Shown: positions 1 to 9,361, counted from the first letter of the stretch. The stretch is DNA of 64,000 nt from Priestia aryabhattai (GCF_023715685.1 NZ_JAMBOQ010000003.1:310001-374000), one strand, 5' to 3'. The notes: generated from the sequence alone by a model not told the origin. Numbers and translations: made by a program.

Positions 1-524
1 TCTCTACTACAGAAGAGATAGCGATTGCCCCTCAGGGTTTTTCTACACATATGGAAACCTTCCGTTTGCTGCAAGGAAAAGAAATTTGGCAAACGCACGG
101 AGAATGGATTCAAAAAGAAAATCCAACGTTTGGAGAAGACATTGGAAGCCGCTTTCAATGGGCTAGCACTCTTACATTATTAAATATGAATTATATAGAA
201 GAAAAGCGTCGTGAACTTCGCTATTTTATGTACTCACAGCTTGGAGAAGAAGGAATATTAGTTCTCCCTACTGCTCCAGGGCCCGCGCCTGTAAAAGATG
301 CAAAAGGTCCGGAATTAGAAAACAGAAGATTGCGAACACTTCAAATGACGTGTATTGCCGGACTAAGCGGTCTTCCGCAAGTTACGATACCTGCAGGAGA
401 ACTAGACGGCTTGCCACTCGGCTTATCTTTTATTGCAGGACACAACCAAGATGAAAAATTATTAAATTGGGTAAAAGAAAACAGCGATCGCATCATTCAA
501 GCATCGGTAAGGAGCGTATCATGA
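1..524 (+). CDS. Amidase-signature family hydrolase (3' part only)
   Basis: The frame is open from the first bases, so the gene starts outside the window. The visible part is the C-terminal third of an amidase-signature (GatA-like) enzyme: a block reading LVLPTAPGPAP, then GLSGLPQVTIPAG and GLPLGLSFIAG, the usual closing motifs of the fold. The Ser-Ser-Lys triad would lie upstream and cannot be seen. These enzymes hydrolyse C-N bonds of amides in the cytoplasm; the substrate cannot be told. Its stop overlaps the next start (ATGA), so it is translationally coupled to the FAH-family gene, which suggests a small catabolic operon. Family confidence is good, function is open. Confidence 0.8.
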   Translation, partial: STTEEIAIAPQGFSTHMETFRLLQGKEIWQTHGEWIQKENPTFGEDIGSRFQWASTLTLLNMNYIEEKRRELRYFMYSQLGEEGILVLPTAPGPAPVKDAKGPELENRRLRTLQMTCIAGLSGLPQVTIPAGELDGLPLGLSFIAGHNQDEKLLNWVKENSDRIIQASVRSVS

Positions 525-1405
525 AGTTAGTAAATATAATAGAGCAAGGGAAAGAACAAGCAGCTATTTTAGACAATGACAGCATTATGCTTATAGAAGA
601 TATTAATACTAAATACTTAACAAACTGGTCTACAACAATTTGGGATCTTATTCAATATAAAGAACTGCGCCACCTTGAAACATGGTATGCTCATAATAAA
701 TTTAGTATGAACAGCTCTCTTCCCGTAATGCACTTGCAAGACAGAAAACAAGCTCCTATCATTAGTAATCCGTCCAAATTATTAGGCATTGGATTTAATT
801 ATGCAGCTTCTGAAGAAAAAGTAAAGGACTACGATCGTGCGATTGATCCGGTGAGTTTTTTAAAGCCCGCAACCGCTATTATTGGACCGGGTGAAAGCAT
901 TCGTATTCCAAAGCAATCTTATAAAACAACAGCCGAAGCGGAACTGGCGGTGATCATCGGCGAAACATGTAAGGATATAGAGCCAGATGAAGCAATGAAC
1001 GTAATTGCTGGCTATACGTCAGCAATTGACGTAACCGCAGCCGATATTCATGCGGCGAATCATCGCTACTTAATGCGAGCAAAAAGTTTTGATACATTTT
1101 GCAGTATAGGCTCAGAATTTATCACAAAAGAAAGTATATCAAATGTGAAAGCACTTCAAGTGCGCACATTGCTAAATGGAAACGTGCAGCATGAAAATAT
1201 AGTGTCTAATATGATTTACGACATTGCGTACTGTATTTCATTTTTCTCAAAAGTCATGACGCTGCATCCGGGCGATATAATCTTAACAGGAACGCCGGGC
1301 CGGGCTGTTATTGAAGACGGCGACTGTATTGAATGCCATATTGAAGGGATGCTTCCATTAAAAAATAAAGTGAAAGATATGAAAAAAGTGCCTCAGCAAA
1401 TATAA
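521..1405 (+). CDS. Fumarylacetoacetate hydrolase (FAH) family protein
   Basis: A 294-residue protein with the FAH/HHDD-isomerase fold. After an N-terminal cap of about 100 residues come LLGIGFNYAA, FLKPATAIIGPG, the acidic metal-site segment TAEAELAVIIG, AGYTSAIDVTAADI and the C-terminal LHPGDIILTGTPG. Members cleave or decarboxylate beta-keto acids with Mg2+ or Mn2+ in ring-degradation and related pathways. I chose the ATG at 521 because AAGGAG precedes it and it overlaps the amidase stop; an in-frame ATG at 467 lies inside the amidase gene with no clear ribosome site. The coupling implies that the amidase product or a related acid feeds this enzyme (inference). Substrate unknown. Confidence 0.85.
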   Translation: MKLVNIIEQGKEQAAILDNDSIMLIEDINTKYLTNWSTTIWDLIQYKELRHLETWYAHNKFSMNSSLPVMHLQDRKQAPIISNPSKLLGIGFNYAASEEKVKDYDRAIDPVSFLKPATAIIGPGESIRIPKQSYKTTAEAELAVIIGETCKDIEPDEAMNVIAGYTSAIDVTAADIHAANHRYLMRAKSFDTFCSIGSEFITKESISNVKALQVRTLLNGNVQHENIVSNMIYDIAYCISFFSKVMTLHPGDIILTGTPGRAVIEDGDCIECHIEGMLPLKNKVKDMKKVPQQI

Positions 1406-1409
1406 AAAG

Positions 1410-1439
1410 AAAACCCGTTGCTCACAAGCACGGGTTTTT
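1410..1439 (+). terminator. Rho-independent terminator of the amidase-FAH operon
   Basis: AAAACCCGT pairs with ACGGGTTTT across a short loop just after the FAH stop, and a T-rich tail follows. Confidence 0.8.
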
Positions 1440-1534
1440 AAATAGAAATAAACATCTTCACACTCAGTTCATAATTGTTAGATATACTAATTAAAAGATA
1501 GCAGTTGCACTACCGCATACTGAAAAATGAAATA

Positions 1535-1563
1535 TTTACAAATTGAAAAGAAACGGGTACGAT
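1535..1563 (+). promoter_or_regulatory. Sigma-A type promoter of galE
   Basis: TTTACA at 1535-1540 and TACGAT at 1558-1563 are separated by exactly 17 bases, about 40 bases before the galE start. Both boxes differ from consensus by only one or two positions. Confidence 0.6.
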
Positions 1564-1603
1564 ATCTGTAGCGACACTTAATAAAAAGGAGCTGACTGAC
1601 AGT

Positions 1604-2584
1604 ATGATTTTAGTCATCGGAGGAGCAGGCTATATCGGAAGCCACCTGGTAAAAGAATTAGTGAAAACAAATGAAGTTGTGGTACTGGATAATCTATCAA
1701 CGGGGCATCGCTGGGCAATCGATGAGAAAGCGGTATTCGTAGAAGGAAATCTAGGTAATGAGAAAGATTTAGAAAGCGTATTCACAAATCATAAAATTGA
1801 TGCTGTCATGCATTTTGCTGCTAATAGTTTAGTAGGGGAGTCAGTAACAGATCCTCTTAAATATTACCAAAACAACGTAGCTGCGACGTTAACACTTTTA
1901 CAAACGATGATGAAGCACAATGTGAAAAAGTTTATTTTTTCATCTACTGCTGCTACATACGGTATTCCTTCTGTAGATATCATCACAGAAGATACGGCAA
2001 CAAACCCAATTAATCCGTACGGACGTTCAAAGTTAATGATTGAACAGATTCTCGCTGACTTTGCAAATGCTTATGATATGGAATATGTTGTACTTCGTTA
2101 CTTCAACGCAGCGGGTGCTTATGAAACAGCGGAAATTGGTGAGTGCCATGATCCTGAAACACATTTGATTCCAATCATTCTTCAGCACCTGCTTGGTGAA
2201 CGTGAAAACATCTCTGTATTCGGCTCAGACTACGATACTGCAGACGGAACGTGCATTCGCGACTACATTCACGTAACGGACCTAGCAAATGCTCATATCT
2301 CAGCCCTTCAAGCACTGTTAGACGGCACCAAGAAAACAGCAACGTACAACCTTGGAAACGGCCTTGGCTACTCTGTAAAAGAAGTGATCGAAACGTGTGA
2401 AAAAGTAACGGGCAAAAAAGCGAATGTTGTAATGGCAGATCGTCGCGCTGGAGATCCGGCACGCCTAGTCGCATCTTCCGATAAAATTCACGCAGAATTA
2501 GGCTGGAAAGCGCAAATTTCATTAGAAAAAATCATCGCATCAGCTTGGAACTGGCATCAAAACAGCGCAAAAGTAACAAATTAA
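1604..2584 (+). CDS. galE: UDP-glucose 4-epimerase
   Basis: A 326-residue short-chain dehydrogenase of the extended type. The NAD-binding GGAGYIGSH starts at residue 6; the catalytic Ser region FSSTAATYG and the Tyr-x3-Lys motif YGRSK follow, then RYFNAAGA. It interconverts UDP-glucose and UDP-galactose in the cytoplasm and supplies sugar nucleotides for wall polymers or exopolysaccharide. Length is normal for GalE. It stands alone, with its own promoter upstream and a strong terminator downstream. AAAGGAGCTGAC precedes the ATG. A phosphoglucomutase at the other end of the window belongs to the same UDP-glucose supply route but is not linked to it. Confidence 0.93.
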   Translation: MILVIGGAGYIGSHLVKELVKTNEVVVLDNLSTGHRWAIDEKAVFVEGNLGNEKDLESVFTNHKIDAVMHFAANSLVGESVTDPLKYYQNNVAATLTLLQTMMKHNVKKFIFSSTAATYGIPSVDIITEDTATNPINPYGRSKLMIEQILADFANAYDMEYVVLRYFNAAGAYETAEIGECHDPETHLIPIILQHLLGERENISVFGSDYDTADGTCIRDYIHVTDLANAHISALQALLDGTKKTATYNLGNGLGYSVKEVIETCEKVTGKKANVVMADRRAGDPARLVASSDKIHAELGWKAQISLEKIIASAWNWHQNSAKVTN

Positions 2585-2585
2585 T

Positions 2586-2621
2586 AAAAAAGCCTCTTTT
2601 CTCTTTGAAAGAGGCTTTTTT
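2586..2621. terminator. Terminator after galE
   Basis: AAAAAAGCCTCTTT and AAAGAGGCTTTTTT form a perfect stem with poly-A on one side and poly-T on the other, so it could work in both directions. Confidence 0.85.
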
Positions 2622-2813
2622 ATTACGATTAAAATGATTTATGTTCTAAATAATCATTTTGAAAATCCAGTGGTTTAGCCCATGGAAAAGCCTTCTTCTT
2701 TGCGGACATTTTCCCTAAACAAGCACGACTTTTGTTCTTTTCCATATGATGTAGGTAAATATACCACTCACAACTATCCCCGTTTATAAAATAGTTCGCA
2801 AGGAGGTTATGAT

Positions 2814-2996
2814 ATGTATTACTGTGTAAGATGCTCCAAATTTCATGACGAACAGGAAAAAGAAAACATCTTTCAAAATGGTTTTTACATTGATCCCTAT
2901 TTGCTTCAAAAAGTTCATCTGGGCATGTGCGTACACAAATCGCCGTCAATCAAACAAATGAGAGCCGTGGAACGATTTGAAACTAAAAAGATGTAG
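2814..2996 (+). CDS. Small cysteine-rich protein of unknown function
   Basis: A 60-residue protein beginning MYYCVRCSKFHDEQ. It has one N-terminal CxxC pair and one further Cys (GMCVH) near residue 38, so a small metal site is possible but incomplete for a classic ribbon. I accept it because AAGGAGG sits 7 bases before the ATG and a terminator follows directly. A 106-codon open frame on the other strand over the same DNA has no ribosome site and is not called. I do not recognise a named family. Confidence 0.6.
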   Translation: MYYCVRCSKFHDEQEKENIFQNGFYIDPYLLQKVHLGMCVHKSPSIKQMRAVERFETKKM

Positions 2997-3019
2997 AATT
3001 CACATTCACAAATAAGAAG

Positions 3020-3045
3020 CTAGATCTAACTAGGTCTAGTTTTTT
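3020..3045 (+). terminator. Terminator after the small CxxC gene
   Basis: CTAGATCT and AGGTCTAG pair, with one G-T, around a 4-base loop and are followed by six T. Confidence 0.7.
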
Positions 3046-3144
3046 CAGTGGGTAATAGCTTTCTTCAGCTATCTTTCATGTAATATTAAGAGAAATTTAA
3101 GACAATCCCGCTATACTAGTTGTTAGACGTATACATAGGATATG

Positions 3145-3929
3145 GTACGTTAAGAAATTGAAACAACAGTCCGGTTTATAAAAAAGAAGATTTATTGGGG
3201 CAGTATTATCGAGATGCAGGGCTTCATCATGACCATTCTGAGCTGCTTGAGACAATAAAAAGCGGAAAAGTATGGCGAGGGGAGCTTGAAATGTGGACGA
3301 AGCATAATCAGTCATACTGGGTATCGAAAACAATTGTGCCGTTAAAAGATATAGACGGAAACATTACTCATTATGTATCCATTCATAATGATATTACCGA
3401 TCAAAAAGCGCTAGAGAATAAACTGCATTTTGAAGCAACTCACGATAGTTTAACAGGACTTCCTAACCGGGCGATGCTGTTAAAAGAGTTAAACAAAGTG
3501 ATTGAAAAAGGACAGCGGAAAAGCGATGAGTTTTTTGCGCTTTTGTTTCTCGACTGTGATAATTTTAAGCAAATTAACGATGAATATGGCCATCATATTG
3601 GAGACGAATTTCTAAAAGCGTACACGAAGAGATTACAAAGCTGTGTACGGAAAGGCGATCGCATTTATCGTTTGGGCGGGGACGAGTTCATCATTATTTT
3701 AAATGTAACAAATGGACGAGAAATTGAACAAATTACTAGGCGGATTCATGCGTCTCTTCAGCAAACTTGGAATGTACGCGGCTATTGGTTGCGCACAACA
3801 ACTACCATTGGCGTGTCTATTTATCCAGAGGATGGGGAATCGGCTACTTTATTATTAAAAAATGCAGATGATGCGTTATACAAAGGGAAAAGAGAAGGGA
3901 AAAATAATTATATCCTCTACCAAACATAA
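3145..3929 (+). pseudogene. Truncated PAS-GGDEF diguanylate cyclase
   Basis: An open frame from a TTG at 3195 (244 residues) carries the second half of a PAS domain with its PAC tail (IHNDITDQKAL), then a complete GGDEF domain. GGDEF is intact, and RKGD lies five residues before it, matching the c-di-GMP inhibitory RxxD site. The first half of the PAS domain is missing. Just upstream, another frame encodes KLKQQSG, which together with KKEDLLG rebuilds a normal PAS core, so a frameshift around 3170-3180 is likely. No good ribosome site precedes the TTG. I read it as a decayed gene, although a short active cyclase from the TTG cannot be excluded. Confidence 0.65.
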
Positions 3930-3956
3930 AAAAGCCTCAGTGGAGGCTTTTTTATT
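3927..3956. terminator. Bidirectional terminator
   Basis: AAAAAAGCCTCAGTGGAGGCTTTTTT lies between the converging GGDEF remnant and the HxlR gene and can serve both. Confidence 0.8.
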
Positions 3957-4275
3957 TTATCCATGTTTTTGCCCACTTACTGACGGGCCCTAAGATCATA
4001 CCAAGCTCTGATCCTTTTTTGGTTAAGATATATTCAATGCGAACCGGACGTTCAGGAATAACGTGCCGGATCACAATTCCTTCTTCTTCTAACTCTTTCA
4101 TTCGTTCGGTTAACATTCGTTTACTTAAAGAAGGAATGCTGCTGTGAATTTCACTAAAACGTTTAGGTCCGCTCATAAGGACATAAATAATCAATCCATT
4201 CCATCTTTTTCCGATTATATCGAATGTTTTCCATACTTTTGGACATAACTCATCAAATTCATTCATTGATGCCAC
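3952..4275 (-). CDS. HxlR-family winged-helix regulator
   Basis: A 107-residue HxlR/DUF24 regulator. It shows the N-terminal Cys (ELCPKVW, Cys11), IIGKRWNGLII, FSEIHSSIPSLSKRMLTERMKELEEEG over the recognition helix, and VRIEYILTKKG in the wing. Relatives such as YodB, CatR and HypR sense quinones, diamide or hypochlorite through that conserved Cys. It is divergent from glcU-gdh, with about 280 bases between. A 14-base palindrome lies 25 bases before its start, in a good place for self-regulation. The inducer cannot be told from sequence. Confidence 0.85.
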   Translation of the reverse strand: MASMNEFDELCPKVWKTFDIIGKRWNGLIIYVLMSGPKRFSEIHSSIPSLSKRMLTERMKELEEEGIVIRHVIPERPVRIEYILTKKGSELGMILGPVSKWAKTWIK

Positions 4276-4300
4276 CTACTTTATCGTATATAGGGTATTA

Positions 4301-4314
4301 AAAGTAACTACTTT
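4301..4314. promoter_or_regulatory. Candidate HxlR operator
   Basis: AAAGTAACTACTTT is a perfect 6-base inverted repeat with a 2-base centre, directly upstream of the divergent HxlR gene. HxlR-family operators of the YodB type have TACT/AGTA half-sites; the resemblance is partial. Confidence 0.4.
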
Positions 4315-4441
4315 AAGTTTATTATATACTAACAATTGGATAATGAAAAGGCTATCTTTTTTTATTTTCAAAACTTTCAGTAGCTTGAAAACGCTGTATT
4401 GTAAAGAATTTAAAAAAAGTCACAAAATCGACATATTATTG

Positions 4442-4470
4442 TTGACGTATCAAAAAAAAAGGTCTAAGAT
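4442..4470 (+). promoter_or_regulatory. Sigma-A promoter of glcU-gdh
   Basis: TTGACG at 4442-4447, a 17-base spacer and TAAGAT at 4465-4470. This is close to consensus and about 85 bases upstream of glcU. I see no sigma-G type promoter here, although the B. subtilis orthologous operon is sporulation-controlled. Confidence 0.6.
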
Positions 4471-4479
4471 TGGTTACAT

Positions 4480-4509
4480 AAAGTTACCTAGTTAAATAAA
4501 AGGTACTTT
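4480..4509 (+). repeat. Inverted repeat in the glcU leader
   Basis: AAAGTTACCT and AGGTACTTT are complementary except for one bulged T and lie just after the predicted transcription start. It could be a leader hairpin or an operator. Confidence 0.35.
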
Positions 4510-4555
4510 AAATTTACAATTACATCAAGAGTTTGAGAAAGAAGGTTAGTATCAA

Positions 4556-5407
4556 ATGGATATCCTTTTGGCTATTCTTCCTGCGATTTTCTGGGGAAGT
4601 ATTGTCCTGTTCAACGTTAAATTGGGCGGAGGTCCTTACAGTCAAACGCTTGGGACTACAATCGGTGCGCTGATCTTTTCGGCCGTTATTTATTTCGTAG
4701 TTCATCCAGTATTGACACCGCTTATTTTTATTGTCGGAATCGTTTCAGGATTATTTTGGGCAGTTGGGCAAAGTAATCAGTTAAAAACGATTGATTATAT
4801 TGGTGTTTCAAAAACCATGCCAATTTCAACTGGTATGCAGCTTGTGACAACATCACTGTTTGGTGTTATCGTGTTTCACGAGTGGTCAACAACAACAACC
4901 GTTATTTTAGGCGTGTTAGCTCTTATCTTTATTGTTATTGGTATTGTGTTAACATCACTAGAAAGCGAAAAAAATGCAGAGCAATCTGGACAATTCAAAA
5001 AAGGGATTATTACCCTTATTATTTCAACAATTGGATACTTAGTGTATGTAGTTGTCGCTCGTTTATTTAATGTAGACGGATGGTCGGCACTATTCCCACA
5101 AGCTATTGGTATGTTAATTGGTGGACTTATACTTACTTATAAACACAAACCGTTTAATAAATACGCAATTCGCAACATTATTCCAGGGCTGATTTGGGCA
5201 GCTGGTAATATGTTCTTATTTATCTCTCAACCTAAAGTAGGGGTTGCAACAAGCTTCTCATTATCACAAATGGGAATTGTTATTTCAACGCTTGGCGGTA
5301 TCTTCTTATTAGGAGAAAAGAAAACAAAGCGTCAGCTTATTTCGATTACGATTGGTATTGTGCTCATCATTTTAGGTGGCGTATTCCTCGGAATGGCTAA
5401 AAGTTAA
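4556..5407 (+). CDS. glcU: Glucose uptake protein GlcU
   Basis: A 283-residue membrane protein of the GRP/DMT transporter family with about ten hydrophobic segments and the family-typical opening DILLAILPAIFWGSIVLFNVK. GlcU imports unphosphorylated glucose by proton symport. The next gene, 60 bases downstream, is glucose 1-dehydrogenase, the standard partner: glucose enters free and is oxidised directly, outside the PTS. AGAAGGTTAG sits before the ATG. In B. subtilis the pair is expressed in the forespore; here a sigma-A promoter is visible, so vegetative use is plausible (inference). Confidence 0.9.
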   Translation: MDILLAILPAIFWGSIVLFNVKLGGGPYSQTLGTTIGALIFSAVIYFVVHPVLTPLIFIVGIVSGLFWAVGQSNQLKTIDYIGVSKTMPISTGMQLVTTSLFGVIVFHEWSTTTTVILGVLALIFIVIGIVLTSLESEKNAEQSGQFKKGIITLIISTIGYLVYVVVARLFNVDGWSALFPQAIGMLIGGLILTYKHKPFNKYAIRNIIPGLIWAAGNMFLFISQPKVGVATSFSLSQMGIVISTLGGIFLLGEKKTKRQLISITIGIVLIILGGVFLGMAKS

Positions 5408-5457
5408 CGTTTACGTAAAAGTTAATGATAGTATGTATGAATAAATGAAAACACTAG

Positions 5458-6255
<798 letters not shown>

Positions 6256-6266
6256 TATAGTTTAGA

Positions 6267-6362
6267 ATCGATGTAGAAAAAGAGACATGGCAAAAGCGCC
6301 ATGTCTCTTTTTCTATACCTAAGCGAATGCCACCCCCCTGGCGGGGTTGGTGGCATTCGCTT
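6267..6362. repeat. Double-hairpin repeat, copy A (includes gdh terminator)
   Basis: Two stems lie side by side. The first (AGAGACATGGC paired with GCCATGTCTCT, T run after) acts as the gdh terminator. The second pairs TAAGCGAATGCCACC with GGTGGCATTCGCTTA. A diverged copy with the same order, and shared flanks such as ATCGATGTAGAAAA, lies at 24586-24680. Confidence 0.65.
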
Positions 6363-6434
6363 AGTTAAAACCTTTTTAAGATCTTTTTAGGAAGATTCAA
6401 GGGAGTCTTCGTGCCCCTGTATAAATTTGTTGTA

Positions 6435-7397
6435 TTAGCCAGCCATTTTTTTGTCAGATGAGGACTGGTTTTTGTCTTTTAGTTTGCTGAAGATAAAGGC
6501 AAGCACTGAGCCTGAGATGTTGTGCCAGACGCTGAAGATTGCGCTTGGGACAGCGGCTAGTGGCGAAAAGTGAGTAGAAGCAATGGTGACGCCCAGCCCT
6601 GAGTTTTGCATACCAACTTCCATTGCGACTGCTTTTTGTTTGGCTAGATCCATTCCGCACAAGCGGGCAAAGAAGAAGCCGATTGTGAAACCAAGAATGT
6701 TGTGAAGTACCACTACGGCAAAAATGATACCACCCGTTTTAGCAAGCTGTGCTTGGCTTCCTGCCACAACGGCAGATACAATCAGAACAATCGCGACTAC
6801 TGAAACAAGTGGAAGAGCTTTGGAACTTGCCTCTGCGGCTTTTCCAAAAAACTTTTTGATCGTAAATCCAAGGGCAAGTGGAATGATGACAACTTGTATA
6901 ATCGAAATAATAAGAGACATGATATCAATATTGACCCACTTGCTTGCAAATAATAAAATGAGAAGCGGTGTAACAATCGGTGCTAAAATGGTCGAAACAG
7001 AAGCGATTGCAACCGCGAGCGCAACGTTTCCTCGAGCCAAAAAGACCATTACGTTTGATGATGTGCCGCTTGGACAACAGCCTACTAAAATAACGCCCAC
7101 TGCTATTTCTTTCGGTAAATGTAAGCCAATCGCCAAACCGAATGCGAGAAGCGGCATAATGATAAAATGTCCCACCACGCCTAGTGCTACTTCTTTCGGT
7201 CTTCGAAATACTTCACTGAAATCAGACGCTGACAGCGTTAATCCCATTCCAAACATGACAATTCCTAAGAGTGGAACGATGTACTTTCCAATCCATACAA
7301 AGTGCTCTGGGAATGAGTAAGCAATAACGGAAATTAAAATAACCCAAAGCGTAAATGTTTTTCCTGCAAATGTACTGATTTTCTCTATTGTTTTCAT
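6435..7397 (-). CDS. Bile acid:sodium symporter (BASS) family transporter
   Basis: A 320-residue membrane protein with nine to ten hydrophobic segments and BASS-family signatures: VGCCPSGTSSNVMVFLARGN in the first crossover region and AMEVGMQNSGLGVTIA in the second. Members carry organic anions such as keto acids or pantoate-type compounds with Na+; the substrate here is unknown. AGGAGG lies about 10 bases before the ATG. It is a single gene transcribed towards gdh. Confidence 0.85.
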   Translation of the reverse strand: MKTIEKISTFAGKTFTLWVILISVIAYSFPEHFVWIGKYIVPLLGIVMFGMGLTLSASDFSEVFRRPKEVALGVVGHFIIMPLLAFGLAIGLHLPKEIAVGVILVGCCPSGTSSNVMVFLARGNVALAVAIASVSTILAPIVTPLLILLFASKWVNIDIMSLIISIIQVVIIPLALGFTIKKFFGKAAEASSKALPLVSVVAIVLIVSAVVAGSQAQLAKTGGIIFAVVVLHNILGFTIGFFFARLCGMDLAKQKAVAMEVGMQNSGLGVTIASTHFSPLAAVPSAIFSVWHNISGSVLAFIFSKLKDKNQSSSDKKMAG

Positions 7398-7598
7398 CTG
7401 TACGATACCTCCTGCGAACTATAAGAAGAAATTATACTATTTATTCAGAAAAATTAAAACAGTATTTTTATAAAATAGTACAGAATATTTTATCTTTTGG
7501 ACATTATTTCAGTTTAAATGCAAGCATTCCTTCATTGAATGTACAGAATATGTGGTAATATAGAGAGGCTAGTTTTAGAAATTCGGAGGAGTTTGGTC

Positions 7599-7799
7599 AT
7601 GAAATTTATCTATATTTTGTCTGTCCTTCCGTTCGTAGGCATATTAGGGTTTCTTCCTTTTGTTAATCGAGTGAGTCCGTTTGTTCTCGGTATGCCGTTC
7701 AATATGTTTTGGATGGTGATATGGGTGGTGCTTACGTCCATTATTTTAGGGGTTATGTATAAGCTTGATCCCAGAAATCGGGAAGGGGAAGAGGAATGA
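7599..7799 (+). CDS. DUF3311 small membrane protein
   Basis: A 66-residue protein with two hydrophobic helices and the central motif PFVLGMPFNMFWMVIWVV typical of DUF3311. The start at 7599 follows CGGAGGAG; an upstream in-frame ATG has no ribosome site. Its stop overlaps the start of the SSS symporter (ATGA). DUF3311 proteins regularly sit directly before such symporters and are thought to be small companion subunits (family context; function not proven). Confidence 0.8.
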   Translation: MKFIYILSVLPFVGILGFLPFVNRVSPFVLGMPFNMFWMVIWVVLTSIILGVMYKLDPRNREGEEE

Positions 7800-9250
7800 A
7801 TAGTGCACTTATTATTATTTTACTATTTTTAGTTGCAGCTATTTTTCTTGGCATACGATCAACCAAAGGCAAGGATATGAACTTGGAGCAGTGGACGGTA
7901 GGCGGACGCGGTTTCGGGGCTATTTTAGTGTTTGTGCTGATGGCCGGAGAAATCTATACAACGTTTTCGTTTCTAGGCGGAAGCGGGTGGGCTTATGGAA
8001 AAGGAGCTCCTGCACTTTATGTCTTAATTTATATTAGCTTATCGTATGTCTTATCATACTGGCTTCTTCCGGTTATTTGGAAGTATGCAAGAGATCATAA
8101 GCTCGTCTCGCAGCCGGATTTTTTTGTAAGCAAATATAAAAGCCCTTACCTTGGTGTGCTTGTAGCTGCTGTCGGAGTGATTGCCGTCATTCCTGTTATT
8201 GTTGTGCAGTTAAAAGGATTAGGGATTATTGTATCGCAAGCATCATATGGTGCCATTTCGATGTCGGCAGCAATTTGGATGGGAGCCATCAGTTTAACGC
8301 TGTACGTCATGATATCCGGTATTCACGGTTCTGCATGGACGGCGGTTATCAAAGACATTATGATGCTTGTTGTCATTGGGTTTTTAGGTATTTATTTGCC
8401 TTTCCATTATTACGGAGGATACGGTCCGATGTTTGAGGCTGTGAATGCAGCGAAGCCAGGATTTTTAAAGTTTCCTGAACAAGGCTTAAGCGTCTCGTGG
8501 TTTATTTCGACCGTTATTTTACTAGTACTTGGTTTTTATATGTGGCCGCAGGTGTTTAGTTCAAGCTATACAGCGAAAAATGCAAAGGTATTTCGTAAAA
8601 ATGCAATTATTAGCCCTCTTTATACGCTGATGCTGCTCTTTGTATTTTTTGTCGGATTTGCAGCTATTTTAAAAGTTCCTGGTTTAAGCGGAGGAGACGT
8701 GGATCTTGCGCTATTACGGATCTCGATCCAGACATTTGATCCTTGGTTTATTGGAATTATAGGGGGAGCCGGTTTGCTGACAGCGCTTGTGCCGGGGTCG
8801 ATGCTGTTAATGAGTGCGTCGACGCTGCTGGCTAAAAATATTTATAAACCGTTTGTGCCTCAAGCAAGCGAAGCGCGTATTGCCGTTTTAGCGAAAAGCT
8901 TTGTACCGATCGTGGCCCTCATTTCCGTTTACTTTACACTAAACGGGGGAACGACGCTGTCAACGATTATTTTAATGGGCTATAGTCTAATGACACAGCT
9001 GTTTCCATCTCTGCTTTTTAGTTTGAAGAAAAACAACTTTGTAACGAAACAAGGAGCAGCGTGGGGAATTATTGCTGGAATTATTGTAGTAGCCTATATT
9101 ACAATCAGCGGATCTACTATTGGTACGTTATTTCCGTCACTGCCTCAGCAAATGAAGGATATCAACGTCGGATTTATTGCGCTGCTTGTCAACTTTATAG
9201 TGATGTGGGCAGTCAGTATGCTCACGAAAAAAAACAGCGTTTCTGCATAA
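7796..9250 (+). CDS. Sodium:solute symporter (SSS family)
   Basis: A 484-residue protein with about 13 hydrophobic segments, opening with a short outside tail and QWTVGGRGFGAILVFVLMAG, then FSFLGGSGWAYGKGAP, the sodium-site region of this family. The translational overlap with DUF3311 marks the pair as one transport unit. Substrate unknown: SSS members carry sugars, amino acids, organic acids or pantothenate. The 3' end of the gene is itself part of a terminator stem (AACAGCG with CGCTGTT), and a second hairpin follows. Confidence 0.85.
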   Translation: MNSALIIILLFLVAAIFLGIRSTKGKDMNLEQWTVGGRGFGAILVFVLMAGEIYTTFSFLGGSGWAYGKGAPALYVLIYISLSYVLSYWLLPVIWKYARDHKLVSQPDFFVSKYKSPYLGVLVAAVGVIAVIPVIVVQLKGLGIIVSQASYGAISMSAAIWMGAISLTLYVMISGIHGSAWTAVIKDIMMLVVIGFLGIYLPFHYYGGYGPMFEAVNAAKPGFLKFPEQGLSVSWFISTVILLVLGFYMWPQVFSSSYTAKNAKVFRKNAIISPLYTLMLLFVFFVGFAAILKVPGLSGGDVDLALLRISIQTFDPWFIGIIGGAGLLTALVPGSMLLMSASTLLAKNIYKPFVPQASEARIAVLAKSFVPIVALISVYFTLNGGTTLSTIILMGYSLMTQLFPSLLFSLKKNNFVTKQGAAWGIIAGIIVVAYITISGSTIGTLFPSLPQQMKDINVGFIALLVNFIVMWAVSMLTKKNSVSA

Positions 9251-9315
9251 GAAGCGCTGTTTTTTCTGATTAAACAGCAAAGAGCCAAAGGAATATGCTC
9301 ATCCTTTGGCTCTTT
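9232..9315 (+). terminator. Two successive terminators after the symporter
   Basis: The first stem overlaps the stop codon (AACAGCG/CGCTGTTTTTT). The second pairs AAAGAGCCAAAGG at 9279-9291 with CCTTTGGCTCTTT at 9303-9315 and also serves the gene transcribed from the other side. Confidence 0.75.
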
Positions 9316-9361
9316 AAGTGGCTTTTAACCGATAATTTGTAAACTTCCTACATCAACTGAT

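Noticed and set aside
2629..2949. 106-codon open frame on the minus strand near galE
   Set aside because: It overlaps the plus-strand small CxxC gene, which has a far better ribosome site and terminator, and runs into the galE terminator.
4385..4400. Possible catabolite-responsive element before glcU (TTGAAAACGCTG)
   Set aside because: Only the left half fits the cre consensus; the right half lacks the mirrored bases.
6724..7320. 198-codon open frame opposite the BASS transporter
   Set aside because: Shadow of a long membrane-protein gene; no ribosome site, and the text is rich in Thr/Ile/Ala as expected for antisense of hydrophobic codons.
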